Of a stretch of DNA of 64,000 bases, positions 17,418-30,396 are shown one piece after another. Positions within the stretch are counted from its first letter, which is position 1. Each line of letters opens with the position of its first letter. Source of the DNA: Fredinandcohnia onubensis (GTDB lineage: Bacteria > Bacillota > Bacilli > Bacillales > Bacillaceae_L); NCBI RefSeq assembly GCF_002734285.1, contig NZ_NSEA01000003.1, positions 186,001 through 250,000 on the forward strand, written 5' to 3'. Position numbers and translations under genes: made by a program. The notes beneath the pieces are model-generated. The model ran no database searches, had not been told where the DNA came from, and was given only the letters and a program-made list of their open reading frames with translations.

Positions 17418-17720
17418 AACGTTGAAGAGGATAAGTAGTCTAACGTAAAGATATCAACAGAGAGCCGGTATTGCTGGAAGCCGGTGTTATCCCGTTGGAT
17501 GAACTCACCTCAGAGTGTTAGCTTGAAACATTTGTAGTAGAGCTAACCGGGTGTTTGGTAACAGCTCACCCGTTATCAAAATGAACAACAATAGTTGTTC
17601 CTGAGGTGATCTTTTAGATCGCGAACAAGGGTGGTACCGTGGAAAGTATTAAATGCCTTTTCACCCCTTCGACCAAGAAATTGGTCTAGTGGGTGGAGTG
17701 GCATTTTATTTTTTTTTAGA
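17418..17720 (+). promoter_or_regulatory. T-box riboswitch, probable leucine specificity
   Basis: The leader carries T-box landmarks. A stem I region with AGAGAGCCGG runs from about 17458, and the specifier loop reads GAACTCACC with CTC at 17504-17506. The T-box core AAGGGTGGTACCGTG spans 17627-17641, and a terminator at 17651-17716 follows. Uncharged tRNA-Leu would pair with CTC and with the core UGGN, favouring the antiterminator and expression of the ilv-leu operon. The leucine call rests on the alignment of the specifier and on the B. subtilis ilvB leader; it is inference. Confidence 0.88.
17651..17716 (+). terminator. T-box terminator before ilvB
   Basis: AAATGCC (17651-17657) pairs with GGCATTT (17700-17706). 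Inside it CACCC pairs with GGGTG, and GACCAA with TTGGTC. A T-rich tail follows to 17716. The competing antiterminator uses the upstream GGTACC core. Confidence 0.85.
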
Positions 17721-17757
17721 GAAATTTATTTACTATAAGGAAGGGATGTAAGAAAAA

Positions 17758-19476
17758 ATGGGCGTAAATGCAAAAGTGGAAGATCAAACTAAAGCTTCTA
17801 CAAAAATGAATGGTTCCCGAATGCTAATCGAAGCATTGAAAAGGGAAAACGTAGAAGTCATTTTTGGATATCCTGGCGGTGCTGTACTAAATATTTATGA
17901 TAGTTTATATGACTCAGGAATTTTTCATGTATTAACTAGACATGAACAAGGTGGTATACATGCAGCTGAAGGGTATGCGAGAATTTCAGGAAAACCAGGT
18001 GTCGTCATTGCAACTTCTGGACCGGGTGCAACAAATATTGTGACGGGATTAGCAGACGCGATGATTGATTCAATTCCACTTGTTGTATTTACTGGTCAGG
18101 TTGCTTCATCAGTAATTGGTTCAGATGCTTTCCAGGAAGCGGATGTTCTTGGAATCACAATGCCAATAACAAAACATAGTTACCAGGTAAGGGATGTTAA
18201 AGACCTACCAAAAATAATTAAAGAAGCATTTTATATTGCTACTTCTGGAAGACCAGGACCTGTATTAATTGATATTCCAAAAGACATGACAGCAAATGAA
18301 GCGGAATTTGATTATGATCAAGAAATTCAGTTACCAGGTTATCAGCCGACAATTCACCCAAATCATCTGCAAATTCGTAAGCTAGTTGAAGCAGTTAGTC
18401 AAGCGAAGAAACCGGTCATTCTTGCTGGTGCTGGGGTTATACATGCAAAAGCAGCAGACGAATTAAGAGAATATGTTGAACAACAAAATATCCCTTTAGC
18501 ACATACACTTTTAGGTTTAGGTGGATTCCCTGCTAATCATCCTTTATTTCTAGGTATGGCAGGAATGCATGGAACATACTCAGCGAATATGGCTTTACAT
18601 GAATGTGATCTATTAATCAGTATTGGAGCCAGATTCGATGACCGGGTAACTGGAAACCTAGAACACTTTGCTCCAAATGCGATAGTCGCACATATTGATA
18701 TTGATCCTGCTGAGATCGGGAAAAACGTACCTACTAAGATTCCTGTGGTAGGGGATGCAAAAGAGGTTCTTAAAGCTCTAGTTCACCAAGATGGTAAACC
18801 TGGAGATTCCGGAGAATGGAGAGAAAAACTAGCTGGATGGAAAGAAGAATATCCACTTGTTTATAAACCATCAGAAGATGAACTCAAGCCACAAAAATTG
18901 ATAGAACTTATTTATAAATATACTAATGGGGAAGCAATTGTTACAACTGACGTTGGCCAGCATCAAATGTGGGCTGCACAATACTATCAGTTTACAAAAC
19001 CAAATCGTTGGGTAACATCAGGCGGACTTGGAACAATGGGCTTTGGCTTACCATCAAGTATTGGTGCACAGTTAGCTGAAAAGTCTTCAACTGTGGTTGC
19101 CGTATTAGGTGATGGTGGATTCCAAATGACTTCGCAAGAACTTTCAGTCATTCATGAATTAAATCTACCAATCAAAATCATCATTCTTAACAACAAAGCT
19201 TTAGGAATGGTTAGACAATGGCAACAACTCTTCTATAAAGAGAGATACTCACATTCCTTGATTCCTAATCAACCAGATTTTATGAAACTAGCTGATGCTT
19301 ATGGAATTAAAGGTTTAAGAGCTACAAATGAACAAGAAGCAGAGCAAGTGTTAAAAGAAGCACTTGAATACGAGGGACCCGTTCTTATGGACTTTAATGT
19401 GACGCCTTTCGAAAATGTATACCCAATGGTAGCTTCAGGAAAGGGTCATCATGAAATGGTAGGTGTTAAGCTGTGA
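17758..19476 (+). CDS. ilvB: Acetolactate synthase large subunit
   Basis: Thiamine-diphosphate enzyme making acetolactate (valine, leucine) and acetohydroxybutyrate (isoleucine). The 572-residue protein has an N-terminal TPP-binding half with catalytic Glu63 in RHEQGG and FGYPGG upstream. A central FAD-type domain follows, then a C-terminal TPP/Mg motif [12 protein letters not shown] ... [15 protein letters not shown] 17758 follows AAGGAAGGG. An upstream ATG at 17746 is immediately followed by a stop. It is the first of seven genes; its stop overlaps ilvN by four bases. Confidence 0.97.
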   Translation: MGVNAKVEDQTKASTKMNGSRMLIEALKRENVEVIFGYPGGAVLNIYDSLYDSGIFHVLTRHEQGGIHAAEGYARISGKPGVVIATSGPGATNIVTGLADAMIDSIPLVVFTGQVASSVIGSDAFQEADVLGITMPITKHSYQVRDVKDLPKIIKEAFYIATSGRPGPVLIDIPKDMTANEAEFDYDQEIQLPGYQPTIHPNHLQIRKLVEAVSQAKKPVILAGAGVIHAKAADELREYVEQQNIPLAHTLLGLGGFPANHPLFLGMAGMHGTYSANMALHECDLLISIGARFDDRVTGNLEHFAPNAIVAHIDIDPAEIGKNVPTKIPVVGDAKEVLKALVHQDGKPGDSGEWREKLAGWKEEYPLVYKPSEDELKPQKLIELIYKYTNGEAIVTTDVGQHQMWAAQYYQFTKPNRWVTSGGLGTMGFGLPSSIGAQLAEKSSTVVAVLGDGGFQMTSQELSVIHELNLPIKIIILNNKALGMVRQWQQLFYKERYSHSLIPNQPDFMKLADAYGIKGLRATNEQEAEQVLKEALEYEGPVLMDFNVTPFENVYPMVASGKGHHEMVGVKL

Positions 19477-19991
19477 AAAGAATCATCACATTACTAGTAA
19501 ATAACCGCGCTGGTGTACTTAACCGAATCACTGGCCTGTTAACAAAACGTCACTACAATATTGAAAGTATCACAGTGGGACATTCCGAAACAGAGGGACT
19601 CTCACGAATGACATTTGTGATTCATCTCGATGAAGAAACGGTTGTTGAACAAATTACAAAACAGCTAAACAAACAAATTGATGTTATAAAGGTCGTGGAT
19701 ATTACGAATCAAGCCATTGTGGCTAGGGAGCTTGCTCTCATTAAAGTAGCATCCAGTCCATCAAATAGAAATGAGATTTATAGCTTAATAGATCCTTTCC
19801 GAGCATCCATTATTGATGTAAGTAAGGAAAGTCTGGTTATCCAAGTTACAGGAGAATCAGAAAAAGTTGAAGCTTTAATTGACCTCTTAAAGCCATACGG
19901 CATTAAAGAAGTTGCCCGTACAGGCACAACTGCTTTCACAAGAGGTAACCAAAAAACAGCTTCAAATCCAAAGAATATTTCTATTGTTTAA
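19473..19991 (+). CDS. ilvN: Acetolactate synthase small (regulatory) subunit
   Basis: Regulatory partner of IlvB that raises activity and confers valine feedback inhibition. The 172-residue protein opens with an ACT domain ([19 protein letters not shown] and the RRHYNIESI-like [11 protein letters not shown]). A second ACT-like C-terminal domain contains [12 protein letters not shown] 19473 overlaps the ilvB stop, giving translational coupling. In B. subtilis the gene is called ilvH or ilvN. It is followed 74 bp later by ilvC. Confidence 0.95.
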   Translation: MKRIITLLVNNRAGVLNRITGLLTKRHYNIESITVGHSETEGLSRMTFVIHLDEETVVEQITKQLNKQIDVIKVVDITNQAIVARELALIKVASSPSNRNEIYSLIDPFRASIIDVSKESLVIQVTGESEKVEALIDLLKPYGIKEVARTGTTAFTRGNQKTASNPKNISIV

Positions 19992-20050
19992 ATACGTTTC
20001 ATCAACTTAAGGTTTTAATCACATTAAAATATATAACTTAATTCTAATAA

Positions 20051-22625
<2,575 letters not shown>

Positions 22626-22678
22626 ACCTTTAAATTTACTATTTTCAGTGTAGATAAGATATAAGAGGAGGAGTCAAT

Positions 22679-23791
22679 ATGAAGAAGAGTATTGCCGTAC
22701 TTCGTGGAGATGGCGTTGGCAAAGAAGTGACTAAAGGGGCAATCGAAGTGTTGAAGGCTGTCGCTGGACAATACAATCATGAGTTTACATTTCAACACGC
22801 TTTAATAGGTGGCTCAGCAATAGACGCTGAAGGCACTCCTCTTCCGGCGGAAACACTGGAAGTATGTAAACAAAGTGATGCTGTATTGCTAGGGGCTGTA
22901 GGGGGCCCGAAGTGGGATTCAAACCCTCCACATTTACGTCCTGAAAAAGGATTATTACAAATTCGAAAAGCCTTAAACTTGTATGCAAATGTAAGACCGG
23001 TAACATGTTTTAATAGCTTGCTAGACGCTTCTCCACTAAAACAAGAAGTGATTGAAAATGCTGATTTTGTAATCGTCAGAGAGCTTACGGGTGGTCTTTA
23101 CTTTGGAAAGCCAAGTGGAAGAAAGATTGAAGATGGCGAAGAAGCAGCTGTTGATACTCTTTCCTACAAACGCTCTGAAATGAAGAGAATCATTGAAAAA
23201 GCATTTGAAATGGCTATGACAAGAAAGAAGAAAGTGACATCTGTAGACAAAGCTAATGTCTTGGAATCTAGCAGAATGTGGCGTGAGGTTGCTGAAGAAG
23301 TAGCTGCTTCTTATCCAGAGGTTACATTAGAGCATATGCTAGTGGATAACGCAGCAATGCAGCTAATCCGAAACCCTAGACAATTTGATGTAGTCGTTAC
23401 TGAAAATATGTTTGGAGATATTTTAAGTGATGAAGCATCCATGTTAACAGGATCACTTGGCATGCTTCCTTCTGCGAGTTTATCGACGGATGGACCGAGT
23501 CTTTTTGAACCAATCCATGGTTCTGCACCAGATATCGCTGGTAAAGATATCGCAAACCCAATTGCAACCATATTATCTGCTGCTATGCTTTTACGCTTAT
23601 CTTTTGGATTAGAAGAAGAGGCAAAAGCGATAGAAAAAGCCGTGGATGATGTATTAGCTGCTGGTTACCGCACTGCAGATGTCGTTCAACCACAAGGAAA
23701 AGCAATTTCAACAACAGAAATGGTGGAAAAGATTAAAGAGGCCTTAGTTGAGGACGGGGCGATTTCAAATATTATGTCTTGCTATGCATAG
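22679..23791 (+). CDS. leuB: 3-isopropylmalate dehydrogenase
   Basis: NAD-dependent oxidative decarboxylation of 3-isopropylmalate. The 370-residue protein begins with IAVLRGDGVGKEV. It holds LLGAVGGPKWD, the substrate-binding RELTGGLYFG and the metal site region TENMFGDILSDEASMLTGSLGMLPSASL (cited here in part as NMFGDILSDE and GSLGMLPS). The ATG is preceded by AAGAGGAGG. The last ~10 residues (SNIMSCYA) are slightly unusual but within frame. A perfect palindrome follows in the gap before leuC. Confidence 0.96.
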   Translation: MKKSIAVLRGDGVGKEVTKGAIEVLKAVAGQYNHEFTFQHALIGGSAIDAEGTPLPAETLEVCKQSDAVLLGAVGGPKWDSNPPHLRPEKGLLQIRKALNLYANVRPVTCFNSLLDASPLKQEVIENADFVIVRELTGGLYFGKPSGRKIEDGEEAAVDTLSYKRSEMKRIIEKAFEMAMTRKKKVTSVDKANVLESSRMWREVAEEVAASYPEVTLEHMLVDNAAMQLIRNPRQFDVVVTENMFGDILSDEASMLTGSLGMLPSASLSTDGPSLFEPIHGSAPDIAGKDIANPIATILSAAMLLRLSFGLEEEAKAIEKAVDDVLAAGYRTADVVQPQGKAISTTEMVEKIKEALVEDGAISNIMSCYA

Positions 23792-23827
23792 ATAAAATTT
23801 ATCAATTGCAAAGCTAGACCCACTGAT

Positions 23828-23847
23828 AGCTCGGTATATACCGAGCT
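23828..23847 (+). promoter_or_regulatory. Intra-operon palindrome between leuB and leuC
   Basis: A perfect 20-bp palindrome (AGCTCGGTAT and its complement) lies in the 97-bp leuB-leuC gap, followed by TTATCTTTT. It can form a stem of seven G/C-containing pairs with a TATATA loop. It could be a partial attenuator or a messenger-stabilising end after processing. Confidence 0.55.
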
Positions 23848-23888
23848 TATCTTTTCAAAAAAAGTGAAAAAGGAGGATGAAGATACTA

Positions 23889-25316
23889 ATGGCACCAAAA
23901 ACGATTATTGAAAAAATATGGGATCAGCACGTTATCAATCATGAAGAGGGGAAACCAAACCTACTATACATTGACCTACATCTTGTCCATGAAGTAACTT
24001 CTCCGCAAGCCTTTGAAGGTTTACGTATAAAAAATAGAAAAGTCAGAAGACCTGATTTAACATTTGCGACAATGGATCACAACGTACCTACTACAAGTGA
24101 TCGTTTCCAAACAAAGGATGAAATTGCCGCTAAACAAATGAGTGCATTGGAGAAAAACTGTAAGGAATTTAATGTACCTTTAGCAGATTTATACAGCCCT
24201 GAACAAGGAATTGTTCACGTTATTGGACCTGAGCTTGGATTAACACAACCAGGAAAAACAATAGTATGTGGGGATAGCCATACATCTACACATGGAGCAT
24301 TTGGAGCTTTAGCGTTTGGAATTGGGACAAGTGAGGTAGAACATGTACTTGCAACTCAAACATTATGGCAACAAAAACCTAAAACCATGAAGGTAAATGT
24401 AGTTGGAACATTATCATCTGGTGTATATGCGAAGGACGTTATTTTATCCATTATCCGTAAGTTTGGAATTGATTTTGGAACAGGACATGTAATTGAATAT
24501 ACAGGTGAAGCAATTCGAAACATGTCAATGGAAGAAAGAATGACCATTTGTAATATGTCAATTGAAGGTGGAGCGAAAGCTGGCTTAATTAGCCCAGATG
24601 AAACAACATTCTCCTATCTAAAAGGACGAAAGCATAGCCCTTCAGGTGCTGAATTTGATGCAGCTGTTGAAAGATGGAGAGCTCTTGCAACTGATGAGGG
24701 AGCTTCTTTCGATAAAGTTCTAGAAATTCATGCAGATGAAATCTTACCTACTGTTACATGGGGTACTAACCCATCCATGAGTATAACTATTGAGGATACA
24801 GTTCCATATCCAGAGGATTTTGACAAAGAAGTTGATAAGAAGTCTGCTCAGCGTGCTTATGAATATATGGAGCTTGCACCTGGAACTCCGATTAATGAAG
24901 TTGAAATTCAACATGTATTTATCGGATCATGTACAAATTCACGAATTGGTGACTTACGTGAAGCGGCTGAAATTATCCGTGGTCAAAAGGTATCTCCTAA
25001 TGTACGGGCTTTAGTCGTTCCAGGCTCTCAACAAGTGAAGCAACAAGCGGAAAAAGAGGGTCTTGCTGATGTATTCCGTGACGCTGGCTTTGAATGGCGT
25101 GACGCTGGATGCAGCATGTGCTTAAGTATGAACCCAGACGTAGTTCCTGCTGGTGAAAGATGTGCTTCAACATCAAACCGTAACTTCGAAGGACGACAAG
25201 GTAAAGGGGCTCGTACACACTTAGTGAGTCCAGCAATGGCAGCTGCCGCCGCTATTTATGGGAAATTCGTAGATGTTCGTAAAATTCAAAAGGTAACAGC
25301 TGGGGAGGAGGCATAA
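23889..25316 (+). CDS. leuC: 3-isopropylmalate dehydratase large subunit
   Basis: Aconitase-family iron-sulfur enzyme isomerising 2- to 3-isopropylmalate with LeuD. The 475-residue product starts [14 protein letters not shown] like its B. subtilis counterpart. It has [19 protein letters not shown] and the cluster cysteines in GSCTNSR and [11 protein letters not shown] 23889 is used; the in-frame ATG at 23877 lies within the Shine-Dalgarno sequence AAGGAGGATG and cannot use it. The stop is two bases before leuD. Confidence 0.96.
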   Translation: MAPKTIIEKIWDQHVINHEEGKPNLLYIDLHLVHEVTSPQAFEGLRIKNRKVRRPDLTFATMDHNVPTTSDRFQTKDEIAAKQMSALEKNCKEFNVPLADLYSPEQGIVHVIGPELGLTQPGKTIVCGDSHTSTHGAFGALAFGIGTSEVEHVLATQTLWQQKPKTMKVNVVGTLSSGVYAKDVILSIIRKFGIDFGTGHVIEYTGEAIRNMSMEERMTICNMSIEGGAKAGLISPDETTFSYLKGRKHSPSGAEFDAAVERWRALATDEGASFDKVLEIHADEILPTVTWGTNPSMSITIEDTVPYPEDFDKEVDKKSAQRAYEYMELAPGTPINEVEIQHVFIGSCTNSRIGDLREAAEIIRGQKVSPNVRALVVPGSQQVKQQAEKEGLADVFRDAGFEWRDAGCSMCLSMNPDVVPAGERCASTSNRNFEGRQGKGARTHLVSPAMAAAAAIYGKFVDVRKIQKVTAGEEA

Positions 25317-25318
25317 TT

Positions 25319-25906
25319 ATGGAACCATTTATCACACATCAAGGTAAAGTTGCAGGAATGGATCGAAACAATGTGGATACAGACCAAATCATTCCAAAGC
25401 AATTTTTAAAAAGTATTGAAAGAACCGGGTTTGGAAAATATGCCTTTTTCGATTGGCGCTTTGAAGCTGACGGAAGCCTAAATCCAGATTTTGAATTAAA
25501 TCGAAAAGAAAATGAAGGTGCGACTATTCTTGTTGTAAATGAAAACTTTGGTTGCGGCTCTTCTCGTGAGCATGCTCCATGGGCATTACAAGACTATGGA
25601 TTTAAGGCAATCCTAGCTCCTTCGTTTGCAGATATTTTCTATAATAACTGCTTGAAGAATGGTATTCTACCTATCGTATTAGAAAAAAGCGTGATCGAGT
25701 ACCTTTTAAAAGAAGCGAGTTCCGCTGATTATCAATGCACAATTTCGTTAGAAGAACAAACAATAGTCGATTCAAAAGGCTTCAAAACAGAATTTACTAT
25801 TGATGCATATTGGAAGGAAATGTTGGTCAATGGTTGGGATGAGATTGACAAGACTCTTTCCTATGAACAACAAATTAAAGAGTACGAAGTTAATACTGCG
25901 AACTAA
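25319..25906 (+). CDS. leuD: 3-isopropylmalate dehydratase small subunit
   Basis: Swivel-domain partner of LeuC. The 195-residue protein has the N-terminal MDRNNVDTDQIIPKQFL and the family signature NFGCGSSREHAPWAL, followed by ADIFYNNCLKNGILP. ATG 25319 follows GGAGGAGG in the leuC end. It is the last gene of the operon and is closed by a strong terminator. Confidence 0.96.
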   Translation: MEPFITHQGKVAGMDRNNVDTDQIIPKQFLKSIERTGFGKYAFFDWRFEADGSLNPDFELNRKENEGATILVVNENFGCGSSREHAPWALQDYGFKAILAPSFADIFYNNCLKNGILPIVLEKSVIEYLLKEASSADYQCTISLEEQTIVDSKGFKTEFTIDAYWKEMLVNGWDEIDKTLSYEQQIKEYEVNTAN

Positions 25907-25914
25907 AAACTTGT

Positions 25915-25949
25915 AGACAAAGTCAATTAGACTTTGTCTCTTTTTTTTG
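25915..25949 (+). terminator. ilv-leu operon terminator
   Basis: AGACAAAGTC (25915-25924) pairs with GACTTTGTCT (25930-25939) around AATTA, followed by a T run. Confidence 0.93.
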
Positions 25950-26042
25950 TCACCTACCATGGTAGCACTATTGTTTTCTCTTTTTTTCATTGGTACACTT
26001 ATAACTCAAGTAGAAAAACGAGTTTGGGGTTGGAAAAACTCT

Positions 26043-27071
26043 ATGGAAAATAAGTTTAAAGGTAAGAAGCAGGATAAAGTTGTTCCCTTTCCTCATCTAA
26101 AGGAAAGATTAATGGACAAAGGTCTCGAGGCATTAACCAATAAAAAATTTAAAGAAGCTCTAACATTATTAACACAAGCACAAGAACTTGAAGAAGGCAA
26201 TCATGAAATAGAGCTTGGGATTGTCATCTGTCTTTTTGAACTAGGAGAATTAGAGCAAGCAAAACAAAATTGTTTAGTTATGATGAAGGAAGATGTTGGA
26301 GACTATTTTCATGTCCTTCAAATCTATTTAACAATTCTCATCCAACTCGGACAATATAATGAAGTGAAAACAACAATAGAGGCTGTGCTTGATGAAGATT
26401 CAGTTCCTCCCGAGTATTTAGACAATCTGACCCAGCTATTAGAACTGAGTAAAAGAATGCTTTATTCAGATGAGGTGGAAAGAGAAGCTGAGAACACGAA
26501 TCAGGATGTTATGGAACATCTACAAAATGTCTTATATAATGAGGAAAATATCGGAAATCAAATAGCGGCCATTCAATCCATGAAGGATCTTAATATACGA
26601 AAATACCTTGATATACTGGCTCCATTTTTAGCTAATCCTAAAAAACATCCAGTTGTAAAAACGATGATATTGCAGTTGCTTGCAATGAATCAGGTTGATC
26701 GTGAGATAGAGGTTGAGAAGCTTGGGGAGACAATTAAAGTTATCCCTTCAAAGTTAATAGACCCATCAATGTCTTCTTTTACAATTCGGGTTTTATCGAA
26801 CTTAGAGGAACAATTGCAAAACGACAACCCGACTCTATATGAAACAGCAAAAGAGATTTGGCTTCAGCATCTTTTTGTACTTTATCCTTTTACATTGGAT
26901 GATGAGAACCCATTGACGTATGCTGCCGCTCTCCATTTATATAGTGCTGAACTTCACGGAATGGAGATTGAGAATCGAACACTAGAGCAAATCTATGGTA
27001 TAAGTTTATTTGAACTAAAACATGCTCTAGATAAGCTAGAAAAGGTAGAGCGTTTTTCGTATATAGAATAA
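26043..27071 (+). CDS. ysoA: Tetratricopeptide-repeat protein YsoA
   Basis: Predicted soluble TPR protein of unknown role, 342 residues from ATG 26043. Helical repeats near the N-terminus (KGLEALTNKKFKEALTLL and a following GELEQAKQNCL unit) are TPR-like. The middle and C-terminal parts are helical without a recognised domain. The frame stays open upstream to 25947, giving a hydrophobic 32-residue extension, but that stretch overlaps the leuD terminator and has no ribosome binding site. The chosen start has only a weak GGGGTTGG, so the start is uncertain. Position between leuD and tig matches B. subtilis ysoA. Confidence 0.8.
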   Translation: MENKFKGKKQDKVVPFPHLKERLMDKGLEALTNKKFKEALTLLTQAQELEEGNHEIELGIVICLFELGELEQAKQNCLVMMKEDVGDYFHVLQIYLTILIQLGQYNEVKTTIEAVLDEDSVPPEYLDNLTQLLELSKRMLYSDEVEREAENTNQDVMEHLQNVLYNEENIGNQIAAIQSMKDLNIRKYLDILAPFLANPKKHPVVKTMILQLLAMNQVDREIEVEKLGETIKVIPSKLIDPSMSSFTIRVLSNLEEQLQNDNPTLYETAKEIWLQHLFVLYPFTLDDENPLTYAAALHLYSAELHGMEIENRTLEQIYGISLFELKHALDKLEKVERFSYIE

Positions 27072-27146
27072 AAAAATGGTAATAGAAGATATTATAATTT
27101 CGATTAGTTGGTTAAACTTTCTAACAATATAAAAATATTCTATATG

Positions 27147-27174
27147 TTGAAAGGTGCCTATTCTATGTTATAAT
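27147..27174 (+). promoter_or_regulatory. tig promoter
   Basis: TTGAAA (27147-27152), 16 bp and TATAAT (27169-27174), with TG just before the -10, form a good extended sigma-A promoter about 100 bp before tig. Confidence 0.8.
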
Positions 27175-27276
27175 GTAATGGTTGTAAAATGCTAGTTTAC
27201 CGACATATGGTAATAGTTATGAAATTTACATATCGGAAAAAATAGTTAGTAAATAGATAGTTGGAGGGAAAGAATT

Positions 27277-28563
27277 ATGTCCGCAAAGTTTGAAAAATTA
27301 GAAGGAAACCAAGGTGTCTTAACTGTAGAGGTTGACGCAGAAACATTTAATACAGGACTTGACGAAGCTTTTAAAAAGGTAGTAAAGCAAGTTAACGTAC
27401 CTGGATTCCGTAAAGGTAAAATGCCTCGTGGAATGTTCGAAAAGCGTTTTGGTGTTGAATCACTATACCAAGATGCATTAGATATTATTCTTCCAGATGC
27501 ATATGAAAATGCAATTAAAGAAACTGGTATTGAGCCAGTTGATCGTCCAGAAGTTGACGTTGAACAAATCGAAAAAGGTAAAAACCTTATTTTTACTGCA
27601 AAAGTAACTATTAAGCCTGAAGTTAAACTTGGTGACTACAAAGGTCTAGAAGTTGAAAAACTTGAAGAAACTGTTACTGACGAAGAAGTTGATGCAGAAA
27701 TCAAACAATTACAAGAGCGCAATGCAGAACTTGTTGTTAAAGAAGAAGGTACTGTAGAAAATGGCGACACTGTTGTAATTGATTTCGAAGGTTTCGTTGA
27801 TGGAGAGGCATTCGAAGGCGGAAAAGCTGAGAACTATTCATTAGAAATTGGTTCAGGCTCATTCATTCCTGGGTTCGAAGAACAATTAGTTGGTCTTGCT
27901 ACAGGTGAAGAAAAAGACGTTGAAGTTAATTTCCCTGAAGAATACCATGCTGAAAACTTAGCAGGTAAGCCAGCAACTTTTAAAGTAAAACTTCACGAAA
28001 TCAAAGCAAAAGAACTTCCTGAGCTTGATGATGAGTTTGCAAAAGATGTAGACGATGAAGTTGAAACATTAGATGAATTAATAACTAAAACTAGAACTCG
28101 TTTAGAAGAGACTAAGAAGCGTGACGCTGAAAACAGCCTTAAAGATACATTAATCGAAAAAGCATCAGAGAATGCTGAAATCGATATTCCAGAGGCTATG
28201 GTTAATACTGAATTAGACCGCATGCTACGTGAATTTGAACAACGTTTACAAATGCAAGGCATGAACCTTGACCTATACTTCCAATTCTCTGGTCAAGACG
28301 AAAATGCTTTACGTGAACAAATGAAAGAAGATGCTGGCAAGCGCGTTCGTGTTAACTTAACTTTAGAAGCGATCGCAAAAGCTGAAAACATTGAAGTGAC
28401 TGAAGAGGAAATCAATGCAGAACTAGAAAATATGGCAACAATGTACGGTGTTTCCGCTGATGAGATCAAGTCAATGCTTGGTGGCTTAGATGGAATTACA
28501 GAGGATTTAAAAATTAGAAAAGCAATCGATTTTCTTGTGGAAAATAGCAAAAGTGTTGCATAA
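27277..28563 (+). CDS. tig: Trigger factor, ribosome-associated chaperone
   Basis: Binds ribosomal protein L23 at the exit tunnel and shields nascent chains; also a peptidyl-prolyl isomerase. The 428-residue protein has the ribosome-docking motif GFRKGK at 43-48. The FKBP-type isomerase domain (about 150-245, with [11 protein letters not shown]) and a long helical C-terminal chaperone domain follow. ATG 27277 follows TTGGAGGG. It has its own promoter and terminator and precedes clpX as in B. subtilis. Confidence 0.97.
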   Translation: MSAKFEKLEGNQGVLTVEVDAETFNTGLDEAFKKVVKQVNVPGFRKGKMPRGMFEKRFGVESLYQDALDIILPDAYENAIKETGIEPVDRPEVDVEQIEKGKNLIFTAKVTIKPEVKLGDYKGLEVEKLEETVTDEEVDAEIKQLQERNAELVVKEEGTVENGDTVVIDFEGFVDGEAFEGGKAENYSLEIGSGSFIPGFEEQLVGLATGEEKDVEVNFPEEYHAENLAGKPATFKVKLHEIKAKELPELDDEFAKDVDDEVETLDELITKTRTRLEETKKRDAENSLKDTLIEKASENAEIDIPEAMVNTELDRMLREFEQRLQMQGMNLDLYFQFSGQDENALREQMKEDAGKRVRVNLTLEAIAKAENIEVTEEEINAELENMATMYGVSADEIKSMLGGLDGITEDLKIRKAIDFLVENSKSVA

Positions 28564-28581
28564 TAATAAATAAGGGAATAT

Positions 28582-28613
28582 CAAGGCGCGATATGATCGT
28601 GCCTTGTTTTATA
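28582..28613 (+). terminator. tig terminator
   Basis: CAAGGCGCGAT (28582-28592) pairs with ATCGTGCCTTG (28596-28606, one G-T pair), followed by TTTTAT. Confidence 0.82.
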
Positions 28614-28920
28614 CCCAAAATTAAAAAGTTGTACATACAATAAGCATTTGGTTGTAGTTTTATTCTAACGAATATGGGAACACTAAAAAGGAGGGGCGAA
28701 GTCAGCACATATTTCACTAGTTGTTTTTAAGACCACACATACTTACATAATGAGCGCGAGAGTTATTATTACCATTCTGAGGAAGAAATATGGTACAATG
28801 TGCATTACATAATTAGATAATGGAACTGACGGTAATGAGACCAAAGTTCAAACAAAATTGCCTATGTCAATAGATACGGGGCTTATTGTAGATAGAAAGA
28901 AACAAATAAGGGGTGACATG
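28614..28920 (+). promoter_or_regulatory. clpX upstream region with candidate extended -10
   Basis: This 307-bp stretch has no convincing gene. TGGTACAAT (28791-28799) is an extended -10 element with a poor -35, placed 120 bp before clpX. A strong Shine-Dalgarno-like AAGGAGGGG near 28688 has no well-placed start codon after it. Only very short open frames follow, so it is not called a gene. Confidence 0.35.
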
Positions 28921-30183
28921 ATGTTTAAATTTAATGATGAAAAAGGGCAACTTAAGTGTTCTTTTTGCGGAAAAACGCAAGATCAAGTTCGAAAGTTAGT
29001 TGCAGGACCTGGCGTTTATATATGCGATGAATGTATTGAATTATGTACTGAAATCGTAGAAGAGGAATTAGGTACAGAGGAAGAAGTTGAATTTAAAGAT
29101 GTACCTAAACCAAAAGAAATAAGAGAAATCCTAGATGAATATGTGATTGGTCAGGATGCAGCGAAAAAATCATTAGCTGTCGCTGTATATAACCACTATA
29201 AGCGTATTAATTCAAACAGCAAAATTGATGATGTTGAATTATCAAAAAGTAATATCTGTATGATAGGGCCAACAGGTAGTGGTAAAACATTATTAGCGCA
29301 AACTTTGGCTCGTATTTTAAATGTACCATTTGCGATTGCGGATGCAACTTCATTAACAGAAGCTGGATATGTTGGGGAAGACGTAGAAAACATTCTATTA
29401 AAACTTATTCAAGCGGCTGATTATGATGTGGAGAAAGCTGAAAAAGGTATTATTTATATCGATGAAATTGATAAAGTAGCACGTAAATCTGAAAATCCGT
29501 CAATTACACGTGATGTTTCGGGTGAAGGTGTACAGCAAGCACTATTAAAAATTCTTGAAGGCACAGTGGCAAGTGTACCTCCACAAGGTGGAAGAAAGCA
29601 CCCTCATCAAGAATTTATCCAAATCGACACTTCAAATATCCTATTTATTTGTGGTGGAGCTTTTGATGGAATTGAACAAATTATCAAGCGCCGTCTTGGT
29701 AAAAAAGTAATTGGATTTGGTTCTAACGTCGTTGAAGAAGAATTAGACCAAAAATCCCTACTTTCTAGATCTTTACCAGAAGACTTACTAAAGTTTGGCT
29801 TAATCCCTGAATTTATTGGACGTCTCCCAGTTATTGCGAGCCTTGAACCATTAGATGAGGACGCGTTGGTAGAAATTCTAACGAAACCAAAAAATGCTCT
29901 AGTTAAGCAATATCAAAAAATGCTTGAGCTAGATGAAGTCGAGTTAGATTTCGAAGAAGATGCTCTCAAGGAAATTGCGAAAAAGGCAATTGAACGTAAA
30001 ACAGGAGCACGTGGTTTACGCTCCATTATCGAAGGTATTATGCTTGATGTGATGTTTGATCTTCCTTCAAGAGATGATATTAAGAAATGTATCATTACAG
30101 CGGAAACCGTATCAAAAAATACATCTCCAAAGCTTTTATTGGATGATGGAACTGTTGTTGAAAACACAGAAATCTCCGCATAA
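28921..30183 (+). CDS. clpX: ClpXP protease ATPase subunit ClpX
   Basis: Hexameric AAA+ unfoldase that feeds substrates to ClpP. The 420 residues equal the B. subtilis length. The N-terminal zinc-binding domain has C13, C16, C35 and C38. Walker A is GPTGSGKT (116-123). The pore loop AGYVGED, Walker [10 protein letters not shown] and the ClpP-docking IGF tripeptide (VIGFGS) are all present. ATG 28921 follows AGGGGTGA; the open frame upstream to 28858 does not look coding. A strong terminator follows. Confidence 0.97.
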   Translation: MFKFNDEKGQLKCSFCGKTQDQVRKLVAGPGVYICDECIELCTEIVEEELGTEEEVEFKDVPKPKEIREILDEYVIGQDAAKKSLAVAVYNHYKRINSNSKIDDVELSKSNICMIGPTGSGKTLLAQTLARILNVPFAIADATSLTEAGYVGEDVENILLKLIQAADYDVEKAEKGIIYIDEIDKVARKSENPSITRDVSGEGVQQALLKILEGTVASVPPQGGRKHPHQEFIQIDTSNILFICGGAFDGIEQIIKRRLGKKVIGFGSNVVEEELDQKSLLSRSLPEDLLKFGLIPEFIGRLPVIASLEPLDEDALVEILTKPKNALVKQYQKMLELDEVELDFEEDALKEIAKKAIERKTGARGLRSIIEGIMLDVMFDLPSRDDIKKCIITAETVSKNTSPKLLLDDGTVVENTEISA

Positions 30184-30186
30184 GAA

Positions 30187-30222
30187 AAAATCCCGAGGTT
30201 ATATATACCTCGGGATTTTTGT
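30187..30222 (+). terminator. clpX terminator
   Basis: AAAATCCCGAGGT (30187-30199) pairs with ACCTCGGGATTTT (30207-30219), immediately after the stop. Confidence 0.93.
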
Positions 30223-30328
30223 GCATTTTTGCAAAAAATTATCGTCGACGGAATTCAGCCAAGGATAAAATTCTACGAAAAACTCTCGTATTTATTCAAA
30301 TAGAATAGGCAAAAATCCGTCAAATTTG

Positions 30329-30358
30329 GTTTATTCCACCTATACTCAGGAGATAATA
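30329..30358 (+). promoter_or_regulatory. Sigma-F-like promoter of lonB
   Basis: GTTTA (30329-30333), 15 bp, then GGAGATAATA (30349-30358). The -10 block fits the sigma-F pattern GGHRANAHTR fully and the -35 differs from GYATA at one base. lonB is a forespore sigma-F gene in B. subtilis, so motif and gene agree. Confidence 0.6.
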
Positions 30359-30396
30359 GCAGATAGTAGTCTATCTTTGCGAGCAGGAGGAATAAT

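Noticed and set aside
25947-26042. N-terminal membrane segment of YsoA
   Set aside because: The extension starts inside the leuD terminator T run and lacks a ribosome site; the shorter start gives the family length.
28688-28750. Small gene after the AAGGAGGGG before clpX
   Set aside because: No start codon at a suitable distance opens a frame longer than a few codons.
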